Shown here: one piece after another, positions 8,908 to 17,817 of the stretch
How the letters are laid out: each line of letters starts with the position of its first letter
Position numbering within the stretch: position 1 is the stretch's first letter
NCBI GenBank assembly: GCA_965214955.1
Contig: CBDCCU010000005.1
Span: 1-64,000, forward strand
Direction: 5' to 3'
From: Aliikangiella sp965214955
Lineage (GTDB): Bacteria > Pseudomonadota > Gammaproteobacteria > Enterobacterales > Kangiellaceae
DNA: 64,000 nt
Position numbers and translations under genes: made by a program
Notes under the pieces: generated by a model
Told to the model about the DNA's origin: nothing
Seen by the model: the letters and a program-made list of their open reading frames with translations, nothing else
Databases searched by the model: none

Positions 8908-9744
8908 CTAGCTTTTAACCCCTAGCTCTCTTAATCTTTCTAATAAATAGCTGGCTTGAGTATGCCTTTCGGAAAGCACAACCTCAGAGCGCGGGTGTAA
9001 AAAAAGCGGAATAGATATACGCGACTTTTTAGCGTCTTCACCCGTTGGGTTAATCACCCGATGACTGGTTGAAGGAAAATAGCCTGCCGAAGCTTCTTGC
9101 AGCATATCGCCAATATTAATAATTAAGTTGCCAAAATTACATGGCACATCCATCCAACTACCGTCTTTTTTCTGTACTTGTAAGCCTGGCGCTGTTGCCG
9201 CAGGTAAAATAGTAATTAAATTAATATCTTCATGGGCGGCAGCTCTTACTGCGCCTTCTTCTTCTTTTCCCGACAGTGGCGGATAATGCAAAATTCTAAG
9301 TAAAGTATTGGGTGTGTTTTCAATCATTTTTGAAAGTGCTTGCGAGTATTTTTTTGCCACATTGGGCGGGCTATATTTCTCAATCCAGCCTAATAACTCT
9401 GCCGCAAATGTTGAGGTTTTATCATAATAATCAAGCGTTTGCGCTTTAAGCTCTTTTGGAATGCGCCCCCAAGGGTAAACATGATAAAACTCTTTAATAT
9501 CTTTTTTTTCAAACCCTTTAGCGGTTTCAGAGGTTTGTGAAGGAAACAAACCGTCTTGCTTTTCTTCATCAAATAAATAATTGTTTTTGTCTTCGCTATT
9601 AAAAAACGTTTGCCAGTTTTGGTAAATAGAATTAACCAGTTCTTGCTCAATAGGGTGATTTTCAAGCACGCCAAATCCAGTTTCTTTTAGCGACTTTACA
9701 AATAGCTCTGCCGCATTAGAGCTTTTATAATCAACAATTTGCAT
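8908..9744 (-). CDS. 2-oxoglutarate/Fe(II)-dependent oxygenase, isopenicillin N synthase family
   Basis: This 278-residue protein has the double-stranded beta-helix oxygenase core: AAHEDINLITIL supplies the His-x-Asp ligands, SHRVINP the distal His, and RISIPLF the Arg-x-Ser that binds 2-oxoglutarate. The N-terminal region (ELFVKSLKETGFGVLENH) matches the conserved DIOX_N segment. The substrate is unknown; bacterial members act on small molecules or plant-hormone-like compounds. It stands alone, and its 3' end meets the terminator shared with nupC. An A8 run (T8 on the plus strand near 9501) is in frame here, showing that not every 8-base tract in the window is broken. Confidence 0.85.
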   Translation of the reverse strand: MQIVDYKSSNAAELFVKSLKETGFGVLENHPIEQELVNSIYQNWQTFFNSEDKNNYLFDEEKQDGLFPSQTSETAKGFEKKDIKEFYHVYPWGRIPKELKAQTLDYYDKTSTFAAELLGWIEKYSPPNVAKKYSQALSKMIENTPNTLLRILHYPPLSGKEEEGAVRAAAHEDINLITILPAATAPGLQVQKKDGSWMDVPCNFGNLIINIGDMLQEASAGYFPSTSHRVINPTGEDAKKSRISIPLFLHPRSEVVLSERHTQASYLLERLRELGVKS

Positions 9745-9909
9745 AATTTTACTTGGCTAGATAAATGAAGATGGTTAGTGTCTGTTGATCCTAATTATAA
9801 CAACGATAATACCTAAGCCCTATACTCTTGGTTAAATTTTAGAGCCAGCTCTTGCATATCAGTCATTGACAGATATAATTTCCCTCCACATTTTAAAGTG
9901 CATCATGTT

Positions 9910-10488
9910 ATGGCTCAGCTCTATTTTTATTATTCTTCAATGAATGCAGGTAAATCAACCTACTTGCTGCAAAGCTCTTATAACTATCGCGAAAGAGGCA
10001 TGAATACTGCGCTATATACTCCCGAAATAGACAGCCGTTATGGCAAGAATATGGTGACCTCAAGAACAGGCTTAAGCGAAGAAGCCTATTCTTATAATAA
10101 TGAGTTTAGCTTTATTGAGCATTTAAACCAGCTCAGCAAAAAAGTCGATTGTTTATTAATTGATGAAGCCCAGTTTTTATCAAAACAGCAGGCTTATGAA
10201 CTCACTGAAATAGTTGATAACCTAAATATTCCCGTACTGGCATTTGGAATACGTACCGACTTTTTGGGGCAAACCTTTTCAGGAAGCGCAGCATTATTAG
10301 CCTGGGCAGATAAACTAGTAGAGCTTAAAACAATTTGTCACTGCGGCAAAAAAGCCAACTTCATTGCCAAGTTAGATGAAAATGGATTGCCAATTACCGA
10401 TGGCGAACAAATAGAAATTGGCGGTAATGAAAAATATCTTTCTCTTTGTAGAAAACACTATAAAGAGCTGACTAAACTAGCGCTTTAG
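9910..10488 (+). CDS. tdk: thymidine kinase, type II
   Basis: Tdk phosphorylates thymidine to dTMP in the salvage pathway. I choose the ATG at 9910, giving MAQLYFYYSSMNAGKST as in enterobacterial Tdk, rather than an in-frame GTG at 9898. The protein then has 192 residues. The P-loop is MNAGKST, the Walker-B-like motif is LLIDEAQFL, and the lid and specificity region is FGIRTDFLGQTFSGS. The zinc site is formed by CHCGKK and LCRKHYKE. Its stop is immediately followed by the stop of the convergent gene on the other strand. Confidence 0.96.
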   Translation: MAQLYFYYSSMNAGKSTYLLQSSYNYRERGMNTALYTPEIDSRYGKNMVTSRTGLSEEAYSYNNEFSFIEHLNQLSKKVDCLLIDEAQFLSKQQAYELTEIVDNLNIPVLAFGIRTDFLGQTFSGSAALLAWADKLVELKTICHCGKKANFIAKLDENGLPITDGEQIEIGGNEKYLSLCRKHYKELTKLAL

Positions 10489-11121
10489 TTATCGACAAAT
10501 TGGAATAGAAATTACAAACCCAAACTCATTATTCCATTCCATACTTCCTTTCATTTGGAGTATGAACCCCCGGACAAAACTTAATCCTAAGTCTTTAGTT
10601 TTAGTAAGGTGGCGACTACTATAAAAAGGTTCGAAAAGTTGAGTAGTTTGTTCTTTATTGAAAGCTAAAGACGGTGAATTTATTGTTAAAACCAGCGCTT
10701 CTTTGTTTGTATTTAAATTACTTTTAATCGTTGCGTTAGAAGCCATTATTTGACAAAACTTAAACGCCGTTTCAATACAATAAGTAAACCACTCGGTATC
10801 AGTTTTTATATTAACTTCATTTTTTGGGCTAATCTCGCAATCATTAATCTCGCTACCATATTGTTGACCCAATTTTTGTACAATAGGCACAATATCAACT
10901 GGCTGCATTTTAACTTGCAGACGAGAAACAGAAGACAAAAGCTGTTTACCTAGCATTACGGCACTATCACCTGAGTCGATAACTAAAGAAAGCTTTTCAT
11001 TAACCGAATCATTTTTAGACTCCATTATAGAAAGTTCAGTAAACCCCATCATTCCTGCTAAATAATTATTATAAGAATGAACTAATAAACCAATCGCTTC
11101 TTCATCAAAACTAATCGACAC
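10489..11121 (-). CDS. degenerate histidine-kinase-like protein without sensor domain
   Basis: This 210-residue soluble protein resembles only the catalytic half of a sensor kinase. Near the N-terminus LVHSYNNYLAGMMGFTEL mimics the H-box of the His-x-x-Asn-Asn kinases (usual form AHDFNNLL), with His15 as the possible phosphoacceptor. The C-terminus has an F-box-like QLFEPFYSSR and a G2-like DLGLSFVRGFILQ. The N-box is poor and the G1 Asp-x-Gly-x-Gly is not visible, so ATP binding is doubtful. It may be a phosphotransfer or scaffold protein. It ends tail-to-tail with tdk with no gap, and begins just after the terminator of the Usp gene. Confidence 0.6.
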   Translation of the reverse strand: MSISFDEEAIGLLVHSYNNYLAGMMGFTELSIMESKNDSVNEKLSLVIDSGDSAVMLGKQLLSSVSRLQVKMQPVDIVPIVQKLGQQYGSEINDCEISPKNEVNIKTDTEWFTYCIETAFKFCQIMASNATIKSNLNTNKEALVLTINSPSLAFNKEQTTQLFEPFYSSRHLTKTKDLGLSFVRGFILQMKGSMEWNNEFGFVISIPICR

Positions 11122-11147
11122 TAATCACCTGTTTTATTTTTACCAAT

Positions 11148-11177
11148 AAAAAAGCGAGAGGTTACTCTCGCTTTTTT
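11148..11177. terminator. bidirectional rho-independent terminator
   Basis: AAAAAAGCGAGAG (11148-11160) pairs perfectly with CTCTCGCTTTTTT (11165-11177) around a GTTA loop. It ends the leftward Usp gene (stop at 11199) and separates it from the kinase-like gene starting at 11121. Confidence 0.92.
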
Positions 11178-11198
11178 AAAATTGATTACCCATGTTAA

Positions 11199-12074
11199 TT
11201 ACTTAATAACCACAACATCAGCATTAACTTTATGTAATACATTCTCTGCGGTGTTACCAAGTAATCGTCCTCGTAAACTGGTACGAGTTTTGTTACCTAG
11301 TACAACAACATCAGCTTTGATTTTTTGGCTAATACGGAATATTTCTTTTGCTGGCTTGCCCGAAACTAAATGCAGTTTATTTCGATCAAGCCCCGCTTCA
11401 TCAACCAACTTGCGGATCATAGGATCAAGTGATGATTTCATTTTTTCTTCGTAGGCTTTTGGATCGATGATGTCAAGATCGGCTAATGCTTTAGGGATAG
11501 CAATAGAATAACAAGCATGAACCTCACTGTTAGTAGCGTTAGCCAGTTTAATCGACTGACGCATAATGTCTTCGTTAAGCTCTAAAGTTCTTTGATTACT
11601 TGAGCCTAGATCTAGCGCAGCTAAAATCACCCCACCTTCTTTCCACTCAATATCACCAACAATCATTACAGGCTCTGGACAATAGCGCATAATTTGCCAG
11701 TCTGACGGGGTGTAAAGGAAGGATTCTGAACGATGACCCGACTTAAAAACCATATCAAAGGATTTTTGATCACAGCGAGCAGTAACCCATTTTTCAAAAG
11801 ATTTTTCCCAAACCACATCAACATGAACTTTTACACCACCAATATCAACGTCGCTTAAAAACTTTTCAATTTTAGCTTGCTTTTTGTCAATATAAGAATG
11901 GTGAACTTTACGTTTTTCTTCGTGAGAAAGAATTTCTGAGCCATCAACACCTGAGGCGTATACAAAGCCAACAAATTCAATTTTGGCGCCAGTATTCTTG
12001 GCAATTTCAAGTGCATGAAAAAAAGCAGGCTCTTTACTACCTTCTTTATCTGCAATCACTAATAATTCGCGCAT
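11199..12074 (-). CDS. tandem universal stress protein
   Basis: This 291-residue cytoplasmic protein has two Usp domains, as in the UspE family. The first starts RELLVIADKEGS. The second ends in the nucleotide-binding pattern VVLGNKTRTSLRGRLLGNTAENVL, matching the Gly-x2-Gly-x9-Gly-Ser/Thr type motif, although the first Gly pair is altered to GNKTR. Such proteins accumulate in growth arrest and low oxygen. It is a monocistronic unit closed by the terminator at 11148-11177. A second tandem Usp gene lies at 16592 beside the cbb3 oxidase genes. Confidence 0.87.
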   Translation of the reverse strand: MRELLVIADKEGSKEPAFFHALEIAKNTGAKIEFVGFVYASGVDGSEILSHEEKRKVHHSYIDKKQAKIEKFLSDVDIGGVKVHVDVVWEKSFEKWVTARCDQKSFDMVFKSGHRSESFLYTPSDWQIMRYCPEPVMIVGDIEWKEGGVILAALDLGSSNQRTLELNEDIMRQSIKLANATNSEVHACYSIAIPKALADLDIIDPKAYEEKMKSSLDPMIRKLVDEAGLDRNKLHLVSGKPAKEIFRISQKIKADVVVLGNKTRTSLRGRLLGNTAENVLHKVNADVVVIK

Positions 12075-12230
12075 GTCCCTCTCCAGTAAAATTTTTAGGT
12101 TGTTATTTTGCCATCAATATACACTAATTTCTAAAATAAATAGAGCTTATTCTTATTGATTCTTTAAAGGTTTCATTAAGTCTTCATATTAAGATCTATT
12201 GATATTTGAACGATCAACATTTCCTATGGG

Positions 12231-13019
12231 TTACTTACCTTTAAAGCTAGGCTCTCTTTTTTCTATAAATGCCGCTACCCCTTCACGATAGTCGTGACTT
12301 CTGCCTAGGTGCTGCATGGCTAAACGTTCTTTTTCTAGTTGGTCATTTAAGCTAAAATCAAATGCATTATGTACTAATGATTTAATATTAGCCAATGCCT
12401 CAGTCGGTTGAGTGGCTAAGTAGCTTGCTAGTTTTTGTGATTCATCGGTTAAGTTTTTATCTTCACAAACCTGATAAATAAGCCCCCACTGCTCTGCTTG
12501 CTCTGCTTTAACTTTGTTGCCAAGCATTGCCATAGCTTTAGCACGCGGCAAACCAATGGCACGGGCAAAGTGCCAAGAACTACCTGAATCGGGTATTAGA
12601 CCAACTTTAGCAAAAGATAAAATAAAACTCGATGATTTTGCTGCAATAGTAATATCGCACGCCATCACCAAGCTTGCACCCGCGCCAGCAGCCACACCGT
12701 TTAATGCACAAATAACTGGCATTTTTAAGTGGGTAATTCTGCGAATAAGCGGGTTATAAAATTTTTCTACCGACATGCCTAAATCGGGTGCAGCTTCATC
12801 AGCACTTACGGCTCTATCATTGAGATCTTGTCCTGCACAAAACCCTCGACCAGCTCCAGTGATTAAAACACAGCGTGTTTCACCATCGGTAGCAATATCA
12901 TCTAAAGCAGATTGCAACTCTTGATGCATTTGAACATTAAAGCTATTAAGTCTATCTGGTCGATTTAGCGTTAATTTTGCAACACCTTGTGATTTTTCTA
13001 ACAGGATTGTTTGGTACAT
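12231..13019 (-). CDS. paaG: enoyl-CoA hydratase/isomerase, PaaG type
   Basis: This 262-residue crotonase-fold protein carries GRGFCAGQDLNDR, typical of PaaG, the isomerase that converts ring-epoxyphenylacetyl-CoA to an oxepin. The oxyanion segment GVAAGAGASLVMACDI and GLIPDSGSSWHFAR, with the PaaG-type Asp and no hydratase Glu, also fit. It is divergent from paaY (81 bp apart), yet no other phenylacetate genes are in the window. It may instead serve another acyl-CoA pathway, and assignment rests on motif likeness. Confidence 0.8.
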   Translation of the reverse strand: MYQTILLEKSQGVAKLTLNRPDRLNSFNVQMHQELQSALDDIATDGETRCVLITGAGRGFCAGQDLNDRAVSADEAAPDLGMSVEKFYNPLIRRITHLKMPVICALNGVAAGAGASLVMACDITIAAKSSSFILSFAKVGLIPDSGSSWHFARAIGLPRAKAMAMLGNKVKAEQAEQWGLIYQVCEDKNLTDESQKLASYLATQPTEALANIKSLVHNAFDFSLNDQLEKERLAMQHLGRSHDYREGVAAFIEKREPSFKGK

Positions 13020-13100
13020 TCAATTGCCTCATTTATAATTCATTTAGTTTTATACTTTTTGTTGCCAGCGCAAATTTACTAGATCACGGAGTTATTTCCA

Positions 13101-13691
13101 GTGCCAATTTATCAAATTGATAATTTTATTCCAGTTATTCACCCAAGCAGTTATATTCATCCTAGCGCCGAAATTATAGGTGACGTTATTATCGAAGAAA
13201 ACTGCTTTATTGGTCCTTGTGCGGTTTTACGTGGCGACTTTGGCAGAATTCATGTTTCTCACCATAGTAATATTCAAGATAATTGTGTGCTACACAGTTT
13301 TCCCGACAAAGACTGTTTTTTAGAGCCTTATAGCCACATTGGTCATTGTGCCGTTTTACATGGATGCCGCATTGGTGAAAATGCACTCATTGGCATGAAT
13401 GCAGTGGTTATGGACGACTCGGTTATTGGCAAAGAATCTATGGTGGCTGCCAGCTCATTTGTACGAGCTAAATTTACTTGCAAGCCTCGTTCAATGGTAA
13501 TGGGAATACCTGCAAAAGTTGCTCGCAAACTTAGTGATGATGAAATTAAGTGGAAAAGCCAAGGTACTCAAGAATATACACAGCTTGCAGTTCGTGCCAA
13601 TAACACCATGCAACAAGTTGAGCCATTAACTCAAATACAAGCCAATCGCCCTAGGTATCAAGACTCTACGCATCAAACCAAATCTGAATAA
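13101..13691 (+). CDS. paaY: gamma-carbonic anhydrase-like hexapeptide protein, PaaY type
   Basis: This 196-residue left-handed beta-helix protein has repeated hexapeptides (AEIIGDVIIEENCFIGP, AVLRGDFGRIHV). The metal-binding His residues lie in CVLHSFPD and YSHIGHCAVLHG. Its length and sequence match PaaY, a thioesterase that removes toxic CoA intermediates in phenylacetate breakdown; the gamma-carbonic anhydrase fold is shared. The start is GTG at 13101, with GGAG at 13088-13091 as its ribosome site. It is divergent from paaG. A 16-bp tandem repeat begins within its last codons. Confidence 0.82.
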   Translation: MPIYQIDNFIPVIHPSSYIHPSAEIIGDVIIEENCFIGPCAVLRGDFGRIHVSHHSNIQDNCVLHSFPDKDCFLEPYSHIGHCAVLHGCRIGENALIGMNAVVMDDSVIGKESMVAASSFVRAKFTCKPRSMVMGIPAKVARKLSDDEIKWKSQGTQEYTQLAVRANNTMQQVEPLTQIQANRPRYQDSTHQTKSE

Positions 13692-13750
13692 AACAGGATC
13701 TAAATAAAACAAGATCTGAATAAAACTAAACCTGAACAAAACGAGATCTG
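13681..13750. repeat. degenerate 16-bp tandem repeat
   Basis: Four to four and a half copies of a 16-bp unit run from the last codons of paaY into the intergenic space: AATCTGAATAAAACAG, GATCTAAATAAAACAA, GATCTGAATAAAACTA and AACCTGAACAAAACGA, then GATCTG. The consensus is near GATCTGAATAAAACNA. The array stops before the RND gene's 3' end. Function is unknown; it may have arisen by slippage. Confidence 0.8.
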
Positions 13751-13783
13751 CTTTTACCCAGAAGATCCCGCTTTACATTACAG

Positions 13784-16369
13784 CTATTCACTTTGTTTTT
13801 CGATGAGCTCTACTGACAATGGTTTAACAATTAACAACAAAACAGGTAGTAATGTTAGGTTTGCCATTAGTGCAATAAACATGGCTAAACTAGTGAATAG
13901 CCCAAAATAGATTGATGGCATAAAATTAGACAGCACAAGCACTGAAAACCCAGCAATAATAGTGATTGAAGTGAAGTACATGGCTCTCGCTATCGTATCA
14001 TGGCAAGCGTACATGGCTTTGGTGTAATCACCCAGTCTTCGATATTCAAGTTTAAAGCGGTGGATATAATGAATAGTGTTGTCTACTGCAATACCAATGC
14101 TAATTGCGGCAATGGTTATAGTCATCATGTCGAGCGGAATACCAGACCAGCCCATTAAGCCTAATACAAAACAAGCGCCAACTAAGTTAGGAAACATGCC
14201 TAAAATGGCGAGTTTAAAAGAGCGGAAAAGTACAATAAACATTAAAAGAATGATCCCAAACACCACACCTAATGTAAGTATTTGCGACTTAAACAAGCTT
14301 TCAAGCATATTATTATAAAGAATTAACATGCCAGTAAAATGAAAATGCTCGTTATTAAAACCCAGTTCGCTCTCAAAAAAGTTAGCAATATCGGCGAGTA
14401 ACTGGTTACGATCAAGTTCAGGATCAGACTCTCTAACTCGAATTAAAAACCTTACTTCATCGTTAGTTTCATCGTAAAAGGGTGTTAGTACTTGGTCACG
14501 CAAATCTTTGGGAATTCTTTCTTCTAATAATTGAAGCTCAAAATCACTTAAGCGCTCGCCATTGTTAATTTGCTCAACAATTTGTAATCCCGAGGCTAAA
14601 GACAAGGTTTTACCCGTGACTTTAATTTGCTCTAAAAAGTTTTGAACTTTATGTAGCTTGCCAATACCATGCGAGGTCATCCAAAGCCGCGAGCCTTTTA
14701 CCTCTTTGCTGCTAGAGCCTGATTCAAGTTTATCGTCAGTAAATTCTTCATCGCTAGATTCATCACCACTAAACTCGTCATCACCAAACTCGTCATCACC
14801 AAATTCATCTTCTTCAGAATCTTCCTCTAAAAAAGCAAAGTCTTTTTCGATAGCGCCTTTTTCAATAATAATTTCAAGTGGTGTCGTTCCGCCAAGCTGA
14901 GTATCAATAACCTTCATACCACGATAAATTTCGGTATCTGATTTAAAATAATCAATAAAACGATTATCTACCGACAAATAGCCGATCCCCCAGGCGCTTG
15001 CTATGGTCACTGTTACCGCAATGGCAAAAACTTGCCAACGCCATTTATCGGCAACGGTGGCAAGTTTATTGGTAAAGGTAAAAAAGCCTGAATTACGGCG
15101 TTTATCTAAGCCCGACTTTTTTCTAAGTTTCATTAAAATAGGAAACAAACTAAAAGCAATAATAAATGCTAAGCTCACCCCTAAGATCATCATTTTACCA
15201 AAATCAATTACCGGACGAATATCACTTACCATTAATGAGCCAAAAGCAACAATTGTAGTTAGGGTTGTGTAGGCACAGGGAGTAAACATAGAGCTGATAG
15301 TAAGCATAATTTTTTCATCATAATCGGCGTCAAAATGCTCACGCTCAACTTGCCTAAATCGCACAATTAAGTGAATAACCAGCGACATAGTGATAATTAA
15401 GAGTAAAGCAACAAAGTTAGATGAAATAACCGTTACAGGCCAATCAAAAAAGCCCAAAACCCCCATGCTTATCACCGCAGTTACCGTACAACACCCTAGG
15501 GTAATAATAATCCAACGCAATCTTCTAAAAATAAAAGCCTGAATGAGTACCAATAAAATGAAAACCCCTAAGCCAAATACCACTAAGTCACTTTGTACAT
15601 ATTCGATCATGTCATGGGCAATCATTGGTACGCCACCAAGGTAGACAGTACCAACTTCGACAAAGCCTGCTTTCATATTTCTTATTTGATTAATGACACG
15701 CTCATTTCTTTTTGCATCTTCAGCAGCAAGCAAACGAAGTTCTTCGCGTAAATTAGTTTCCGATTGAATTTCATAAGCGGTTAACTTTGCACCCGAAAGG
15801 CGTTTTGTTTGAATTTCACGCAGTTCATCATTGAGCTTAAAATAGTTTTTATTACCACGTAAATTTGCTTGAATAGCGGTTGTTTCGCCATCATTACTAA
15901 TCAGTAATTCTCGATAAAGAGGAATATTTAAAATATCTTTTTTAGCTTGTGCTAAGTCAATATTTTCATCTCCAATAAAATAAAATTGTTCTTCAAAGTT
16001 AGTTAACGAAACATTTTCTGGGTTAAAAACAGGTGCATCAAGCAAGGATATTACTGATTCGATATCTGCAAGTTCACTAATTTGTGACTTTAATAGGTTT
16101 AGCTGTTTAATCGACTCTGTTGAAAATAAAGGCGCTTTAGGCTGAAAGGTAATAAATAGATAGTCATCGGTACCGTATGTTTTCTTAACTTTACGATAGA
16201 ACTCTAGCGAACGATCATTTTCTAAGATCAACGAATCTGCTGAAGCGTCCATTCTAAAATCAACAATATTGCTACTAATTATAGATATAATGGCAAGCGC
16301 AAAAATTGCCGCCCAAGATGAGCGTTTTACGATATAGTCTCTAAAAAATTCTTGTAGCCAAATTGGCAT
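13784..16369 (-). CDS. RND-superfamily (MMPL-type) exporter with acidic insert
   Basis: This is an 861-residue inner-membrane protein with the RND duplication. Helix 1 is near residue 20, there is a large periplasmic loop, helices 2-6 (about 255-410), a second periplasmic loop, then helices 8-12 (about 690-850). AISIGIAVDNTIHYIHRF near 765 is the conserved helix-10 motif with the proton-relay Asp. The protein belongs to the MMPL/hydrophobe exporter branch rather than the AcrB branch, and no membrane-fusion partner is adjacent. The second loop holds an Asp/Glu-rich insert of about 40 residues built on a five-residue repeat. The substrate is unknown; related proteins move lipids or hopanoids. 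Confidence 0.85.
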   Translation of the reverse strand: MPIWLQEFFRDYIVKRSSWAAIFALAIISIISSNIVDFRMDASADSLILENDRSLEFYRKVKKTYGTDDYLFITFQPKAPLFSTESIKQLNLLKSQISELADIESVISLLDAPVFNPENVSLTNFEEQFYFIGDENIDLAQAKKDILNIPLYRELLISNDGETTAIQANLRGNKNYFKLNDELREIQTKRLSGAKLTAYEIQSETNLREELRLLAAEDAKRNERVINQIRNMKAGFVEVGTVYLGGVPMIAHDMIEYVQSDLVVFGLGVFILLVLIQAFIFRRLRWIIITLGCCTVTAVISMGVLGFFDWPVTVISSNFVALLLIITMSLVIHLIVRFRQVEREHFDADYDEKIMLTISSMFTPCAYTTLTTIVAFGSLMVSDIRPVIDFGKMMILGVSLAFIIAFSLFPILMKLRKKSGLDKRRNSGFFTFTNKLATVADKWRWQVFAIAVTVTIASAWGIGYLSVDNRFIDYFKSDTEIYRGMKVIDTQLGGTTPLEIIIEKGAIEKDFAFLEEDSEEDEFGDDEFGDDEFSGDESSDEEFTDDKLESGSSSKEVKGSRLWMTSHGIGKLHKVQNFLEQIKVTGKTLSLASGLQIVEQINNGERLSDFELQLLEERIPKDLRDQVLTPFYDETNDEVRFLIRVRESDPELDRNQLLADIANFFESELGFNNEHFHFTGMLILYNNMLESLFKSQILTLGVVFGIILLMFIVLFRSFKLAILGMFPNLVGACFVLGLMGWSGIPLDMMTITIAAISIGIAVDNTIHYIHRFKLEYRRLGDYTKAMYACHDTIARAMYFTSITIIAGFSVLVLSNFMPSIYFGLFTSLAMFIALMANLTLLPVLLLIVKPLSVELIEKQSE
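14760..14807 (-). repeat. in-frame 15-bp repeat coding an acidic tract
   Basis: On the plus strand TCATCACCAAACTCG (14778-14792) is repeated as TCATCACCAAATTCA (14793-14807), with a longer degenerate copy at 14760-14777. Read on the minus strand this encodes DEFGD pentapeptides inside an Asp/Glu/Ser-rich stretch of the RND exporter's second periplasmic loop. Array length could vary by slippage without breaking the frame. Confidence 0.85.
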
Positions 16370-16591
16370 AACTTATCCTTACTTATATTTTAAAAGAATT
16401 ATCTTTGTGAAAGAATCATCTCTGTGACAAGCAGTTGCTGAAATAATTTTCAATTGTTAGAAAATTAGCGCTAAAATTTCATAGTTTTCAATCAGTAAGT
16501 ATTTTATACTGGTCGGAGCTTTAGTTACTAATGTTATTTCTTTATATTCTACTTAAATAAAAATAGCAAAAAAGACAGTTCGGAGAATAAA

Positions 16592-17512
16592 ATGAGATTT
16601 CCGCAAAATATCCTCGTTGTTGTTAGCGGCAAAAAGCGCAATCATATTGCTTTGGCTAGAGCAATGCAGTTTGCACAATTTTACGATATTAAGATCACCT
16701 TGTTAAGTTGTGTATATGATCCTGGAACTGAACTCTCACCACTTTTATCTAGTGCTCATAAAGAGCAGATTAAAAAACAAAAAATTGAGAAACGAACACT
16801 TTATCTCAATGAGCTTAAGGACAATTTAAGCAACCAATCAGTACCTATTGAGGTAATGGTAAAATGGGATCGAAAAATTCAAAATGCCGTTTTACAAACT
16901 TGCCAAGAAATTAATCCTGATTTGGTTGTCAAACGCATTAGTGAAAACGCCTCTTCGGTTAATCCCTTTATTATGCCCGTTGATTGGCAATTACTTCGTC
17001 ATTGCACAGCGCCAACATTGTTGGTGAAATCAGCTGAATGGAATATGAATGCACCAATATTAGCCGCAGTTGATGCGGCAAGTGAAAACCCTAAAGAGCA
17101 AAAGTTTAATCAAGTAATTGTAGAATATGCCGCTTTGTTTAGTCGATTAACCAGTGCTTCAACTCATGTGGTTACCACCCATATAGCCCCTTCAATTGAT
17201 AATGCGGCATCTATACCTAACTTTAATATCGACGAATTAAGAAATAAGGTAACCAGTCTTAATATAGAAAAACTTAACCAATTAGTTGAAAAATCTATTG
17301 ATAAGCAAAACCGCCATGTAATTGAAGGACTGGCAGAATCTCGAATACCTGAATTAGCTCAAAAAATAGGCGCACAAATTGTGGTTATGGGCACAATAGG
17401 CCGAGGCGGATTTAAAGGTGCCTTTATGGGAAATACCGCTGAGCGAGTTTTAACAGAACTACAGTGTGAGGTTTTAGCATTAAAACCTGATTCTCTTAAT
17501 AAAAGATCATAA
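16592..17512 (+). CDS. uspE: universal stress protein E-type tandem Usp protein
   Basis: This 306-residue protein has two Usp domains. The first starts PQNILVVVSGKKRNHIALARA. The second ends VVMGTIGRGGFKGAFMGNTA, a full Gly-x2-Gly-x9-Gly nucleotide-binding motif. UspE genes are commonly beside the cco/fnr region in gammaproteobacteria, as here, where it lies 377 bp upstream of ccoN in the same direction. It is divergent from the RND exporter gene, with 222 bp between them. It probably acts in growth arrest or oxygen limitation. Confidence 0.85.
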   Translation: MRFPQNILVVVSGKKRNHIALARAMQFAQFYDIKITLLSCVYDPGTELSPLLSSAHKEQIKKQKIEKRTLYLNELKDNLSNQSVPIEVMVKWDRKIQNAVLQTCQEINPDLVVKRISENASSVNPFIMPVDWQLLRHCTAPTLLVKSAEWNMNAPILAAVDAASENPKEQKFNQVIVEYAALFSRLTSASTHVVTTHIAPSIDNAASIPNFNIDELRNKVTSLNIEKLNQLVEKSIDKQNRHVIEGLAESRIPELAQKIGAQIVVMGTIGRGGFKGAFMGNTAERVLTELQCEVLALKPDSLNKRS

Positions 17513-17543
17513 CCGCCGAGCAACCCCTTAATCTTTTGGGGGA

Positions 17544-17730
17544 ATGCCTCAAATAGGATGGCTTAATGACTTGCTGAAACATGCATCTTAAAGAAGAAAT
17601 ATTTATTAGTGAAATAAAGATAATCTCGTAGGCAGTTTATTATTAATGTCTTATAATTAGGCTTATATATCCGTTCTCCTTCAAGAGCATAATTTAAGCA
17701 AGTTAGTAGACCTCAAATAGGATGATATGC
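17544..17730. repeat. degenerate MITE-like repeat copy
   Basis: The 46 bases at 17544-17589 match 62669-62714 at 44 positions, covering the inner part and end of the element at 62465-62732. At 17665-17712 a segment beginning TATATATCCGTTCTCCTTC resembles the reverse complement of the same terminal repeat. The stretch 17513-17795 therefore looks like a decayed copy with AT-rich filler, and I see no gene in it. It lies directly upstream of the FNR box for ccoN. Confidence 0.6.
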
Positions 17731-17795
17731 CTAAATCATGTGTTTTGAATATGGAATACAATAGTGTAAATCTATAAACCCATAGGCTTTGTAAG

Positions 17796-17817
17796 ACTAT
17801 TGATCTAGATCAATAGT
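17796..17817. promoter_or_regulatory. FNR/Anr box upstream of ccoN
   Basis: TTGAT-CTAG-ATCAA (17800-17813) is an exact FNR/Anr consensus. It sits in a perfect 22-bp palindrome (arms ACTATTGATCT and its complement). The next possible -10 is CAAAAT at 17835-17840, which would place the box near -41.5, the class II activation position. Oxygen-limited activation of ccoNOQP by FNR is established in related bacteria. Confidence 0.88.

Noticed and set aside
14658..14900. Serine-rich plus-strand frame opposite the acidic repeat
   Set aside because: The Ser repeats are the antisense of the Asp/Glu/Phe repeat in the RND gene; no start site or ribosome site supports it.
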